This document shows, piece by piece, positions 1-6,926 of a stretch of 9,152 nt of DNA. Within the stretch, counting starts at the first letter, position 1; each line of letters starts with the position of its first letter. The stretch is from Desulfobacterales bacterium (GTDB lineage Bacteria > Desulfobacterota > Desulfobacteria > Desulfobacterales > Desulfobacteraceae). The stretch is from positions 1 through 9,152 of the forward strand of contig JAKSBO010000110.1 of NCBI GenBank assembly GCA_022361095.1, written 5' to 3'. The position numbers were made by a program, and so were the translations under genes. The notes below the pieces were generated by a model that saw nothing but the letters and a program-made list of their open reading frames with translations, was not told the origin of the DNA and searched no databases.

Positions 1-984
1 AATATCTGCCAGGGCCATTTTGCAATCCCCGACAATGGGGCAGTCAACGTCAACATTTTTATGGATAGATGTGGGATCAATATCGATTTGAATGATTTTG
101 GCATCCGGTGCAAATTTTTCAAGATTGCCGGTGACCCGGTCATCAAACCTTACACCGGCCGCAAAAATAAGATCACTGTGGCCGATACTCATATTTGCCC
201 GGTAGGTACCGTGCATGCCCAACATGCCCAGCCAATTCTCATCAGTCCCTGGGAAAGCACCGAGACCCATAAGGGATGCCGTAACCGGGAGGTTGGCAAA
301 TTTTGCAATCCGGGTAAATTCTTTGCTTGCCCCGGAAGAGATAAGGCCGCCGCCGCCGAACATTACGGGCCGCCGCGCCTCTTTGAGCATTTTTACAGCC
401 TTTGCCATCTGCTTTTTATTGGGTTTGTAGTTGGGCTTGTAGGTGCGCATTTTGATCGGTTCCGGCATTTGAAAATCAATGGTCGCCTGGACAATATCCT
501 TGGGCAGATCCACTAGCACCGGACCCGGGCGGCCCGACCCGGCAATGAAAAAGGCTTCCTGGATAATTTCCGCAAGCTTGTTCGGATCTTTGACCAGGTA
601 GTTGTGTTTGGTGCAGGGGCGGGTAATGCCGACAATGTCCACTTCCTGGAATGCATCGTTGCCGATCAGGGGCGTGGGCACCTGCCCTGTAAAAACAACG
701 ATGGGAATGGAATCGCAATGGGCCGAAGCAAGTCCCGTCACGGCATTTGTCGCACCGGGTCCCGAGGTGACCAGGGCAACGCCGGTGGTTTTGTGCGCCC
801 TTGCATAGGCATCGGCCATGTGAACGGCCCCCTGTTCGTGCCTGACCACAATATGGCGCAGGTCGTCGTGTTTAAGAATTTCATCATGGATATCAATGGT
901 GGCACCGCCCGGATACCCGAACATGGTATCAACTCCCTGCGCCTTTATCATCTTAATGAGGATTTGGGCCCCTGTTAGTTTCAT
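1..984 (-). CDS. ilvB: Acetolactate synthase (AHAS) large catalytic subunit, 3' end cut by window edge
   Basis: This gene condenses two pyruvates, or pyruvate with 2-oxobutyrate, to acetohydroxy acids. It is the first common step of Val/Leu/Ile synthesis, is ThDP- and FAD-dependent, and acts in the cytoplasm. The minus strand is open for 328 codons from ATG 984 to base 1, so the C-terminal half with the ThDP-binding GDG motif lies outside the window. Visible features are the N-terminal pyrimidine-binding domain (about residues 1-170), with FGYPGGA near residue 22, catalytic Glu50 in RHEQGAVHMADAYAR, and TSGPGATN. The start of the central domain follows (FGGGG, then FDDRVTGN). The start is supported by AGGAG a few bases upstream, inside the 11-bp gap after the ilvD stop, so it is co-transcribed with ilvD. 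A small regulatory subunit (ilvN) might follow beyond the edge; that is inference. A related ThDP enzyme is unlikely given the close AHAS match. Confidence 0.95.
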   Translation of the reverse strand, partial: MKLTGAQILIKMIKAQGVDTMFGYPGGATIDIHDEILKHDDLRHIVVRHEQGAVHMADAYARAHKTTGVALVTSGPGATNAVTGLASAHCDSIPIVVFTGQVPTPLIGNDAFQEVDIVGITRPCTKHNYLVKDPNKLAEIIQEAFFIAGSGRPGPVLVDLPKDIVQATIDFQMPEPIKMRTYKPNYKPNKKQMAKAVKMLKEARRPVMFGGGGLISSGASKEFTRIAKFANLPVTASLMGLGAFPGTDENWLGMLGMHGTYRANMSIGHSDLIFAAGVRFDDRVTGNLEKFAPDAKIIQIDIDPTSIHKNVDVDCPIVGDCKMALADI

Positions 985-995
985 TATCCGCTCCT

Positions 996-2666
996 TTATT
1001 TAAAAATGGCACCATTGCCGGCAGATGTCACCATCTTGGCATAACGGGCCATATAACCTTTTTTGATTTTGGGTTCGGGTTTTTTCCACTCTGCCTTTCG
1101 CTGGGCAATTTCCTCTTCCAACACCATTAATTCAATGGCTTTGTTCGGGATATCAATGCGGATCTGATCCCCTTCATTCACAAAGGCAATCAAACCGCCC
1201 TGGGCCGCTTCCGGAGATACATGGCCGATGCTTGCGCCCTTGGTGCCGCCGGAAAAACGCCCGTCCGTGATCAAAGCACACCGGTCATCGAGCCCCATGC
1301 CCGCAATGGCTGATGTGGGGGTGAGCATTTCGCGCATGCCGGGCCCCCCGGCCGGTCCTTCGTAACGGATCACGATGACATCGCCGGGATTGATCTGCCG
1401 TTCCATGATGGCGTTACTGGCATCTTCTTCGCAGTCAAATACACGTGCAGGCCCCTGGTGGGTCATCATTTCCGGGAGAACCGCAGACTGCTTAACCACA
1501 CAGCCTTCGGGGGCAAGGTTGCCGAACAATACGGCAAGCCCGCCTTCCTTATGATAGGGATCATTAACCGGCCTGATGACATCCGGGTATTTTACCTTAA
1601 CTTTTTTAAGGTTCTCTTCAATGGTTTTACCTGTGGCAGTTATAAGGCTTGTGTCGATCATGTTGTTGTCACTGAGTTCCTTCATCACGGCCTGGATACC
1701 GCCGGCGGCATCAAGGTCTTCAATGTGGTCCTTTCCGCCGGGGCTCAAAGAGCATAAATGGGGCGTTGTTTTGCTGACTTCATTGATCAGATCCAACGGG
1801 ATATCCACACCGGCTTCGGCAGCAACAGCTTTGAGATGCAGCACCGTGTTGGTGGAACACCCCAGGGCCATATCCACGGCAAGGGCATTCATAAAGGCCT
1901 CTTGTGTCATGATTTTGTCCGGGGTAATGTCGTGTACAACCAGGTTCATGATCTGCATACCGGCAGCTTTTGCCAGGCGCACCCGGCTGGACATGGGGGC
2001 CGGAATGGTGCCGTTGCCCGGCAGTCCCATGCCGATGGCTTCGGTGAGGCAGTTCATGGAGTTGGCCGTAAACATGCCTGCACAGGACCCGCAGGTGGGG
2101 CAGGCTGAATTTTCCATTTCCAGAAGTTCTTCTTCGGTCATTTTGTTGCTTTGCACCGCACCCACAGCCTCAAATATAGTGATCAGATCAATTTTTTTGG
2201 ACCGGTCATGGGGGTGGCGTCCTGCCAGCATGGGGCCGCCGCTGACAAAAATGGACGGAATATTAAGCCTTGCCGCAGCCATCAGCATGCCCGGCACAAT
2301 TTTATCGCAATTGGGCACCATGACAATACCGTCAAAGGGGTGGGCTGTGGCCGTCACTTCAATGCTGTCGGCAATCAGCTCCCTTGATGCCAGCGAATAG
2401 TGCATGCCGATATGGTTCATGGCAACACCGTCACAAACACCGATGGTTGAAAATTCCATGGGAGTGCCGCCGGCCATGGAGATCCCGGCCTTGACGGCTT
2501 TCACAATGGAGTCTAGGTGCATGTGCCCCGGGATCAGTTCATTGGCGGAATTGGCAATCCCGATCAGGGGGCGGCTCAACTCCATATCAGTATACCCTAA
2601 CGCTTTAAGCAGGCCCCGGTGGGGTGCCCTTGCCACGCCCTGTGTTGCAATGCGGCTTCTTTTCAT
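996..2666 (-). CDS. ilvD: Dihydroxy-acid dehydratase
   Basis: This enzyme dehydrates 2,3-dihydroxy-isovalerate and -methylvalerate to the 2-oxo acids, the third step of Val/Ile synthesis, in the cytoplasm with an Fe-S cluster. The protein is 556 residues, the normal family length. Visible motifs are RAPHRGLL (residues 14-20), GVCDG (77-80), [11 protein letters not shown] (119-129), [22 protein letters not shown] (189-210), [15 protein letters not shown] and DGRFSGG. Cys120, Cys192 and Cys195 lie in the conserved cluster-binding segments. At residues 46-49 it reads PGHMHL, the form found in the E. coli enzyme, rather than the PCNxHL form with an extra cysteine seen in [2Fe-2S] types. An oxygen-sensitive [4Fe-4S] cluster is therefore suggested, by inference. 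AGGAG lies 11-12 bp upstream of the ATG. The gene follows an attenuator leader and precedes ilvB by 11 bp. Confidence 0.97.
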   Translation of the reverse strand: MKRSRIATQGVARAPHRGLLKALGYTDMELSRPLIGIANSANELIPGHMHLDSIVKAVKAGISMAGGTPMEFSTIGVCDGVAMNHIGMHYSLASRELIADSIEVTATAHPFDGIVMVPNCDKIVPGMLMAAARLNIPSIFVSGGPMLAGRHPHDRSKKIDLITIFEAVGAVQSNKMTEEELLEMENSACPTCGSCAGMFTANSMNCLTEAIGMGLPGNGTIPAPMSSRVRLAKAAGMQIMNLVVHDITPDKIMTQEAFMNALAVDMALGCSTNTVLHLKAVAAEAGVDIPLDLINEVSKTTPHLCSLSPGGKDHIEDLDAAGGIQAVMKELSDNNMIDTSLITATGKTIEENLKKVKVKYPDVIRPVNDPYHKEGGLAVLFGNLAPEGCVVKQSAVLPEMMTHQGPARVFDCEEDASNAIMERQINPGDVIVIRYEGPAGGPGMREMLTPTSAIAGMGLDDRCALITDGRFSGGTKGASIGHVSPEAAQGGLIAFVNEGDQIRIDIPNKAIELMVLEEEIAQRKAEWKKPEPKIKKGYMARYAKMVTSAGNGAIFK

Positions 2667-2689
2667 TTTTTTAAAAGTCTCCTAAAAGC

Positions 2690-2736
2690 AAAAAAGCCGT
2701 TACCGGCCCCCCTTCGGGGCTGGTAACGGCTTTTTT
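2690..2736 (-). terminator. Attenuator terminator hairpin in the ilv leader
   Basis: Arms 2690-2710 and 2716-2736 are complementary over 21 positions around a 5-nt loop. In the minus-strand transcript there is a single A-C mismatch, and on the plus strand the same position is a G-U wobble. The stem is GC-rich in its core and ends in a run of six U in the minus transcript. It sits between the ilvL stop (2758) and the ilvD ribosome-binding site (about 2677-2682), so it can only act as a leader terminator ahead of ilvD. No transcription unit reaches it from the plus strand. Bases 2716-2732 of the plus strand, the 5' arm of the transcript, are also the 3' partner of the competing antiterminator. 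Confidence 0.9.
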
Positions 2737-2768
2737 AAATTAATCTTATTTAAGCCACTAATAGCCCC
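2716..2768 (-). promoter_or_regulatory. Candidate ilv antiterminator, competing with the leader terminator
   Basis: In the minus-strand RNA, GGGGCU (2768-2763), at the end of ilvL, is complementary to AGCCCC (2721-2716) in the 5' arm of the terminator. Inside this, UAGU can pair with GUUA, GGCUU (2756-2752) pairs with AAGCC (2732-2728), and AAAU can pair with AUUU. This stem uses the same bases as the terminator, so the two are mutually exclusive. A ribosome that finishes ilvL and pauses at its stop (2758-2760) would cover GGGGCU and allow termination. A ribosome stalled earlier, on Ile/Val/Leu codons, would leave it free and allow readthrough into ilvD. The base pairing is seen directly. The regulatory reading is inferred from classical enterobacterial attenuators. 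Confidence 0.72.
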
Positions 2769-2844
2769 TTCGCCCGGAGGTGACAATAACCACCTCCACG
2801 ATAATGAGGACCACTAGGCTGTTAATAATATTTGTTTTAATCAT
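2758..2844 (-). CDS. ilvL: ilv operon leader peptide, 28 aa, attenuation control
   Basis: This is a short open frame from ATG 2844 to TAG 2758, too short for usual gene calling. Half of its 28 residues are branched-chain (6 Ile, 6 Val, 2 Leu), including the nearly continuous run SLVVLIIVEVVIV at residues 9-21. The tail reads TSGRRGY. A GAGAG at 2854-2858 lies 9 bases upstream of the ATG as ribosome-binding site. A good promoter precedes it and a terminator hairpin follows, directly ahead of ilvD. It is the expected layout of a peptide whose translation senses charged tRNA-Ile/Val/Leu. The peptide itself probably has no function beyond being translated. It need not resemble enterobacterial IlvL in sequence; the identification rests on composition and position. 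Confidence 0.9.
   Translation of the reverse strand: MIKTNIINSLVVLIIVEVVIVTSGRRGY
2776..2797 (-). promoter_or_regulatory. Hairpin within ilvL codons (pause or 1:2 structure)
   Basis: GGAGGTG and CACCTCC form a perfect 7-bp stem with an 8-nt loop (arms 2776-2782 and 2791-2797). It covers the Val/Ile control codons of the second half of ilvL. In classical attenuators a 1:2 hairpin here pauses polymerase and is disrupted by a translating ribosome. That role is inferred from position. Confidence 0.6.
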
Positions 2845-2872
2845 AATATTTTACTCTCAATTAAAAATATTT

Positions 2873-2899
2873 ATTATATATAAATAACATTAATGTCAA
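2873..2899 (-). promoter_or_regulatory. Sigma70-type promoter of the ilvL-ilvD-ilvB operon
   Basis: On the minus strand there is a perfect TTGACA (2899-2894) and a perfect TATAAT (2878-2873) with a 15-bp spacer. A TAATAA with a 17-bp spacer overlaps the latter and gives a more usual spacing. Transcription would start near 2866, about 20 bases before the ilvL ATG, giving a leader of about 175 nt up to the end of the terminator. Confidence 0.75.
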
Positions 2900-2931
2900 G
2901 AAAAAATACGGCTTTCTCCAAATTTAAATCC

Positions 2932-2970
2932 TTGTACGATACAAAATTCCAGGATTTTCGTTCAGGCATT
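2932..2970. repeat. Solitary arm of the dispersed palindromic repeat
   Basis: This stretch matches the right arm of the 149-bp palindrome at 8860-9008. The shared segments are TTGTAC, ACAAAATT, CCAGG and a 14-base exact block, TTTTCGTTCAGGCA, with small indels between them. Over 2932-2975 about 38 of 45 aligned positions agree. No matching left arm is visible on its left side, so it looks like a remnant or half element. It lies just upstream of the ilv promoter, between two divergent transcription units. The remaining bases of this gap (2971-3039) hold nothing I recognise. Confidence 0.7.
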
Positions 2971-3039
2971 AAATTGAGGATCTTTGTTTATCAATGAAAT
3001 TGTCGCAAATACTATTTCTCAATGGGCACGAATTAGGGT

Positions 3040-3069
3040 TTGACATTCAAACTGCCGGACAGTTATATT
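3040..3069 (+). promoter_or_regulatory. Candidate sigma70 promoter for the kinase-regulator operon
   Basis: There is a perfect TTGACA at 3040-3045 and TATATT at 3064-3069 (5 of 6 to consensus) with an 18-bp spacer. A start near 3076 would give a 5' leader of about 40 bases before the kinase ATG at 3116. Confidence 0.6.
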
Positions 3070-3115
3070 ATTTTATATCCTTTCTTTAAGAAACATAAGA
3101 TTGGCGCGACGCTAA

Positions 3116-5671
3116 ATGATCACGGATAAAAATTTTTCAATTTGGCTGTCATCCAGTATGACGGCAATTATATCCTGTCTGGCAGGAATGGGGGTGTATG
3201 TAAAAACCCTTGCCCTGATCTCCCCTTCAATTGCCGCTATCTGCCTGATTTGGGCCGCACATTTTCTTTTAGGCGGGTACACCGGGGGCCGAAGCGTCAT
3301 CCGGGGGCGCACTATTTTACTGATTTTCACCGCATATATCTCATGGTTTGCCTCTATTACCGGTGGTATTTTCAGTCCCGGACTCTTTTTTTTTATTATT
3401 GTCATGGCCGGAACGGTGCTGTTTGCTGATTTGACTGGTTTCTTTGTTTCATGCTGTTTTTTAGGCGCATTACTTGCCTTTTTTTATTGGGGGCCGTCCT
3501 GGGGACCGGGGGTGTTGAATCCCAATGAATTTCGCCTTGTGTTTTTTATCATTTTGTTTTCCGGTACCGGCGTGGTCCTGTTTTTAATTCTGAAAAAACA
3601 ACAGGTATTGATTACAGAAAAGCAGGCGATTGTTGAACTTTACCAAAAAGTTCAAAATGATGCCGAAAACGCTATTGAGGTGAAAGACCGATTCCTGGCC
3701 AACATGAGCCATGAGATACGAAATCCCATGAACGGGGTAATAGGCATGCTTCATGTTCTTCTTGACTCCGAGCTTGACGCCGAGCAAAGACGACACGCAG
3801 ATATTGCCTATAACAGCGTTAAGGCCCTTTTAACGATTGTCGATGATATACTAGATCTGTCCAAAATTGAAGCAGGCAAGATTGAACTTGATATCCGCCC
3901 CTTTGATCTTGAAATCGCCGTTAAGGATATTGTGGCGTTGCCGGAATTGCAGGCCAGGCAAAAAGGACTTGAGTTTATCTATAATATAGATGCGGATGTA
4001 CCAAGGCTGCTCAAAGGCGATATCGGCAGAATACGCCAGGTGATATTAAATTTTACCAGCAATGCCATAAAATTTACGGAAAGCGGAGCTGTGAGCTTGA
4101 ATGTGGCGCTTAAAGAGGACAAAGAAGCGCACGCGCGGATACATGTCAGCGTAGATGATACGGGTATCGGTATCAGCGAAAATGTCATAAAAGACCTATT
4201 TTCGCCTTTTGTTCAGGCCGATGCCTCTATCACAAAAAAATATGGTGGTACCGGCCTGGGGTTGTTCATATCAAAATTGTTTATTGAACTCATGGGGGGG
4301 CAGGTGGGGGTGAACAGCATTGAGATGATCGGTTCCACCTTCTGGTTTGAAGCCCCTTTTGAAAAACAACTGCCGGAAGAGATTGCCCAGGATTCGTCTG
4401 TGGTTCCGGTAAACGAAATCAGGGTGGTTGCCGTATCCGACAAACCGGAACCCAGTTCCCGGATGACTGAAATCCTCGACCGGATCGGCTTTCACTATAA
4501 AACATGCGGACACAATCAGCTTATTGAACTTTTAACGGCTGGGGCCAAAAGCGGAACGCCTTTTCATGTGGTCATCATGGAGGTTCATGAATCCGATCAA
4601 TATGCAAGGAATATCGGCCGCCGGTTAAACCTGAACCCTGAATTAAACAGCCTGGCCCGCATTCTTGTCACGGCTGTGGGTAAGCAGGGGGACGCAAGGG
4701 AATTTGAAGGCTTGGGCTTTTGCGCATTTTTAAGTTTTCCGTTGGACAAGACAATTCTCCAGGATGCCGTCAGCATGGTGCTTTCTCCAACGTACAAAAA
4801 AAACGGCCAAGGCATTATCACCCGGTATGCCCTGGCCGAACGCAGGAAACGCGCATTTAAAATTTTAATCGTGGATGACATTGATACCAATGTTGTTACG
4901 GTAAAAGAGATTATCAAAAAACAGGGATATCAGACGGATTCTGCGTCCAACGGTATCCAGGCCGTTGAAAAGGTTAAACAGAATGAATATGATTTGATCT
5001 TCATGGACTGCCAAATGCCGGAAATGGACGGTTATGAAGCCAGTCGTCAGATCAGAGAATATGAAAGCTCAGAAAATCTTAGGTCAACACCCATCATTGC
5101 CATGACCGGAAACGCGTTTGAGAAGGATAGGCAGAAGTGCAGCGCAGCCGGCATGGATGATTTTGTTTCAAAACCGGTTAATCCCCATGCTTTAATTGAA
5201 CTGATAAATATGTATAAGTCCGAAAGCTTAGCAAGTGAGATATTATCCATTCCCGATTATAATGTGCCTGATTCTGATAGCCGTAAGCTGGAAAAAAAAG
5301 AACAGGTCTCAGATGGTTTGGAAAAGAGTCATGCTTCCGCGCCTGTCTTTGACCGGACCGGGTTTCTTGAACGCTTTGGCAATGATGAGGAAATAGCTTC
5401 AGAAGTCCTTGCGTCATTTTTCCAGGAGGTGGACGGACTTGTTGATAACCTTATTGTAACGGTTAAAGAAGAGGCTTTTGATCCTGAATATGTTAAGGAT
5501 TGCGCCCATGCCCTAAAAGGTGCTGCCGCCAATGTAAATGCTGAACAGTTGAGGCTTGCCGCCTTTGACATTGAGTCCAAGACGGGCTATAGTGTGCTGC
5601 CGAATCCATTATTCGATCCTGAAATGCTTGAGTTATATTTGAATCGGTTTAAAGAGAAAGCCATGTTATGA
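3116..5671 (+). CDS. Membrane-bound hybrid sensor histidine kinase with two receiver-like domains and HPt
   Basis: This is an 851-residue inner-membrane kinase. Residues 1-160 contain about six hydrophobic segments (roughly 14-30, 33-53, 66-84, 88-104, 108-126, 140-160) and no periplasmic sensor domain, followed by a short linker. HisKA has FLANMSHEIRNPMNGVIGM with phospho-acceptor His199. HATPase_c has an N box (Asn316 in NFTSNAIKFT), DTGIGI (348-353) and GGTGLGL (377-383). A degenerate receiver spans about 434-556. A full receiver spans about 581-700, with Asp587/588, phospho-acceptor Asp631 in MDCQMPEMDG, Thr664 and Lys686. The C-terminal HPt domain has His798 in AHALKGAA. The layout is BarA/ArcB-like, but the input domain is different and the ligand is unknown. 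An in-frame TAA directly precedes ATG 3116, so the gene cannot start upstream, yet there is no clear Shine-Dalgarno. The stop overlaps the next start by 4 bases (ATGA). Confidence 0.93.
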   Translation: MITDKNFSIWLSSSMTAIISCLAGMGVYVKTLALISPSIAAICLIWAAHFLLGGYTGGRSVIRGRTILLIFTAYISWFASITGGIFSPGLFFFIIVMAGTVLFADLTGFFVSCCFLGALLAFFYWGPSWGPGVLNPNEFRLVFFIILFSGTGVVLFLILKKQQVLITEKQAIVELYQKVQNDAENAIEVKDRFLANMSHEIRNPMNGVIGMLHVLLDSELDAEQRRHADIAYNSVKALLTIVDDILDLSKIEAGKIELDIRPFDLEIAVKDIVALPELQARQKGLEFIYNIDADVPRLLKGDIGRIRQVILNFTSNAIKFTESGAVSLNVALKEDKEAHARIHVSVDDTGIGISENVIKDLFSPFVQADASITKKYGGTGLGLFISKLFIELMGGQVGVNSIEMIGSTFWFEAPFEKQLPEEIAQDSSVVPVNEIRVVAVSDKPEPSSRMTEILDRIGFHYKTCGHNQLIELLTAGAKSGTPFHVVIMEVHESDQYARNIGRRLNLNPELNSLARILVTAVGKQGDAREFEGLGFCAFLSFPLDKTILQDAVSMVLSPTYKKNGQGIITRYALAERRKRAFKILIVDDIDTNVVTVKEIIKKQGYQTDSASNGIQAVEKVKQNEYDLIFMDCQMPEMDGYEASRQIREYESSENLRSTPIIAMTGNAFEKDRQKCSAAGMDDFVSKPVNPHALIELINMYKSESLASEILSIPDYNVPDSDSRKLEKKEQVSDGLEKSHASAPVFDRTGFLERFGNDEEIASEVLASFFQEVDGLVDNLIVTVKEEAFDPEYVKDCAHALKGAAANVNAEQLRLAAFDIESKTGYSVLPNPLFDPEMLELYLNRFKEKAML

Positions 5672-6816
5672 TTGATATTAAAAATATGACCATACTGATT
5701 GTGGATGACATGAAAAGCATGCGCCTGACCCTGCGCAAAATGCTGCGTAATCTTGAAATCGGCAAAGATCTTTTGTTTGCGGACAATGGTCGCGCCGGCT
5801 TAAATATGTTGAAAAATTCTTCCTGCGATTTGCTCATCGTTGACTGGAAAATGCCGGAAATGAACGGCAGTGAAATGCTTGCCAAACTGCGCCGGGATAA
5901 AAATGTCAGGGACATTCCCGTTGTTATGGTTACCGCCGAAAACGAACGCGATATTGTGGCCGATGTTGCCGAATACGAAGTGGACGGATATTTACTTAAA
6001 CCTTTGACCCTGGAAGCGTTAGACACAAAGATAAGAAGTGTTGTTGAGGCCGCCAATAACCCGGATATGGCAACGCTGCATCTGATTGAGGCAAGGGCGT
6101 GTGAAGAGAACGGCAATATTGAAGGCGCCATAGACGAAATTCAAAGAGCATTGGCACTTAAACCCAATGCGTCACGGATTTTAAGAAAGCTCGGGCTTTT
6201 ATACCTTAAGATCAAAAAAAACAAAATAGGTGAAAAATGCCTTCAAAAAGCCGTTGCCGTAAACAGTCAGGATACCATATCCCGCAGCCATTTAGCCAAG
6301 CTGTACATCAACAAACGTGCTTATAAACGGGCTGCCCAGCTTTACATGGAGATTCTTGCTTTCAGCACAAAATATTTTGAATCTGCGGTTCGCTTGGGAG
6401 AAAAACTTTTGATGAACGGATTCAGGAAAGAGGCAAGAATGCTTTTTTCGCGTGTTATGTCAAAAAGTCGTTCCAACAAGGGGCTCCAGGGACAAATTAT
6501 CAATATCTGCCTGGAGAATCAGGAATATGATTTTGTGGCCGGTATTGTCACTGAGGCGATTAAAGAAAATCCTTCAAACATGGATTTGATGTATACGGCC
6601 GGCACCATTTATCTTCAGACCGGTGATGAGGAAAAAGCCCTGGAGTGTTTTGTCACGGTTGACAAAAGCAGGCGCGGAGATATTAAAACCAAACTGCAGA
6701 TCGCCAAGATTCATTTCAATGACAAACGCATTCTCCAGGCAGACGACTATCTGAACCGCATTTTGAGGATTGATCCGGCAAATAAGGAAGCCCTGAAAAT
6801 GCGTCAACAAATATAG
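5668..6816 (+). CDS. Response regulator with receiver domain and TPR-like output
   Basis: This is a 382-residue cytoplasmic regulator, the likely terminal phospho-acceptor for the kinase encoded just upstream, which it overlaps by 4 bp (ATGA, translational coupling). The receiver domain (about residues 6-128) has the acidic pair Asp13/Asp14, phospho-acceptor Asp59 in VDWKMPEMNG, Thr89 and Lys111, all intact. From residue 134 on the protein consists of helical repeats of TPR character, for example 135-168 (GNIEGAIDEIQRALALKPNA), 170-203, 206-235, 304-335 (AGTIYLQTGDEEKALECF) and 341-374 (ending RILRIDPANKEALKM). There is no helix-turn-helix, GGDEF, EAL or HD-GYP. The output is therefore probably protein-protein interaction; the partner is unknown. 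The stop codon TAG lies exactly at the left edge of a palindromic repeat. Confidence 0.92.
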   Translation: MIDIKNMTILIVDDMKSMRLTLRKMLRNLEIGKDLLFADNGRAGLNMLKNSSCDLLIVDWKMPEMNGSEMLAKLRRDKNVRDIPVVMVTAENERDIVADVAEYEVDGYLLKPLTLEALDTKIRSVVEAANNPDMATLHLIEARACEENGNIEGAIDEIQRALALKPNASRILRKLGLLYLKIKKNKIGEKCLQKAVAVNSQDTISRSHLAKLYINKRAYKRAAQLYMEILAFSTKYFESAVRLGEKLLMNGFRKEARMLFSRVMSKSRSNKGLQGQIINICLENQEYDFVAGIVTEAIKENPSNMDLMYTAGTIYLQTGDEEKALECFVTVDKSRRGDIKTKLQIAKIHFNDKRILQADDYLNRILRIDPANKEALKMRQQI

Positions 6817-6916
6817 TGTCCATCCGGAAATAGGCTTTTTGTCCAATTCCTTGGTTGGCTGACAATTTCAATCCGCCTTGAACTTGGACAAAAATTCTTA
6901 TTTCTGAACAGACACT
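6815..6916. repeat. ~100-bp imperfect palindrome between convergent genes (MITE-like)
   Basis: The sequence begins AGTGTC and ends GACACT, and the two halves are imperfect inverted copies of each other around a centre near 6865. The best block is TTTTTGTCCAA (6836-6846) against TTGGACAAAAA (6884-6894), 11 bp perfect, with GAAATA/TATTTC further out. About 25 of the outer 32 positions pair. It fills nearly all of the gap between the response regulator stop and the larB stop. It may act as a two-way terminator, but the length and terminal repeats also fit a miniature inverted-repeat element. Its ends resemble those of the 8860-9008 palindrome. Confidence 0.72.
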
Positions 6917-6926
6917 GTTCTAATAT

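Noticed and set aside
61..978. Plus-strand open frames over the ilvB region
   Set aside because: The minus strand reads without interruption as acetolactate synthase with all N-terminal motifs. The plus frames are shadows.
1576..2400. 274-codon open frame on the plus strand
   Set aside because: It lies wholly antisense to ilvD, whose motifs are unmistakable. Its length reflects ilvD codon use, and its translation shows no recognisable domain.
2690..2736. Reading the hairpin as a plus-strand or two-way terminator
   Set aside because: No plus-strand gene or promoter leads into it, and its position between ilvL and ilvD explains it as a minus-strand attenuator.
5649..6131. 160-codon frame on the minus strand
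   Set aside because: It is antisense to the receiver domain of the response regulator and is Ser/Leu/Ile-rich in the way typical of antisense frames.
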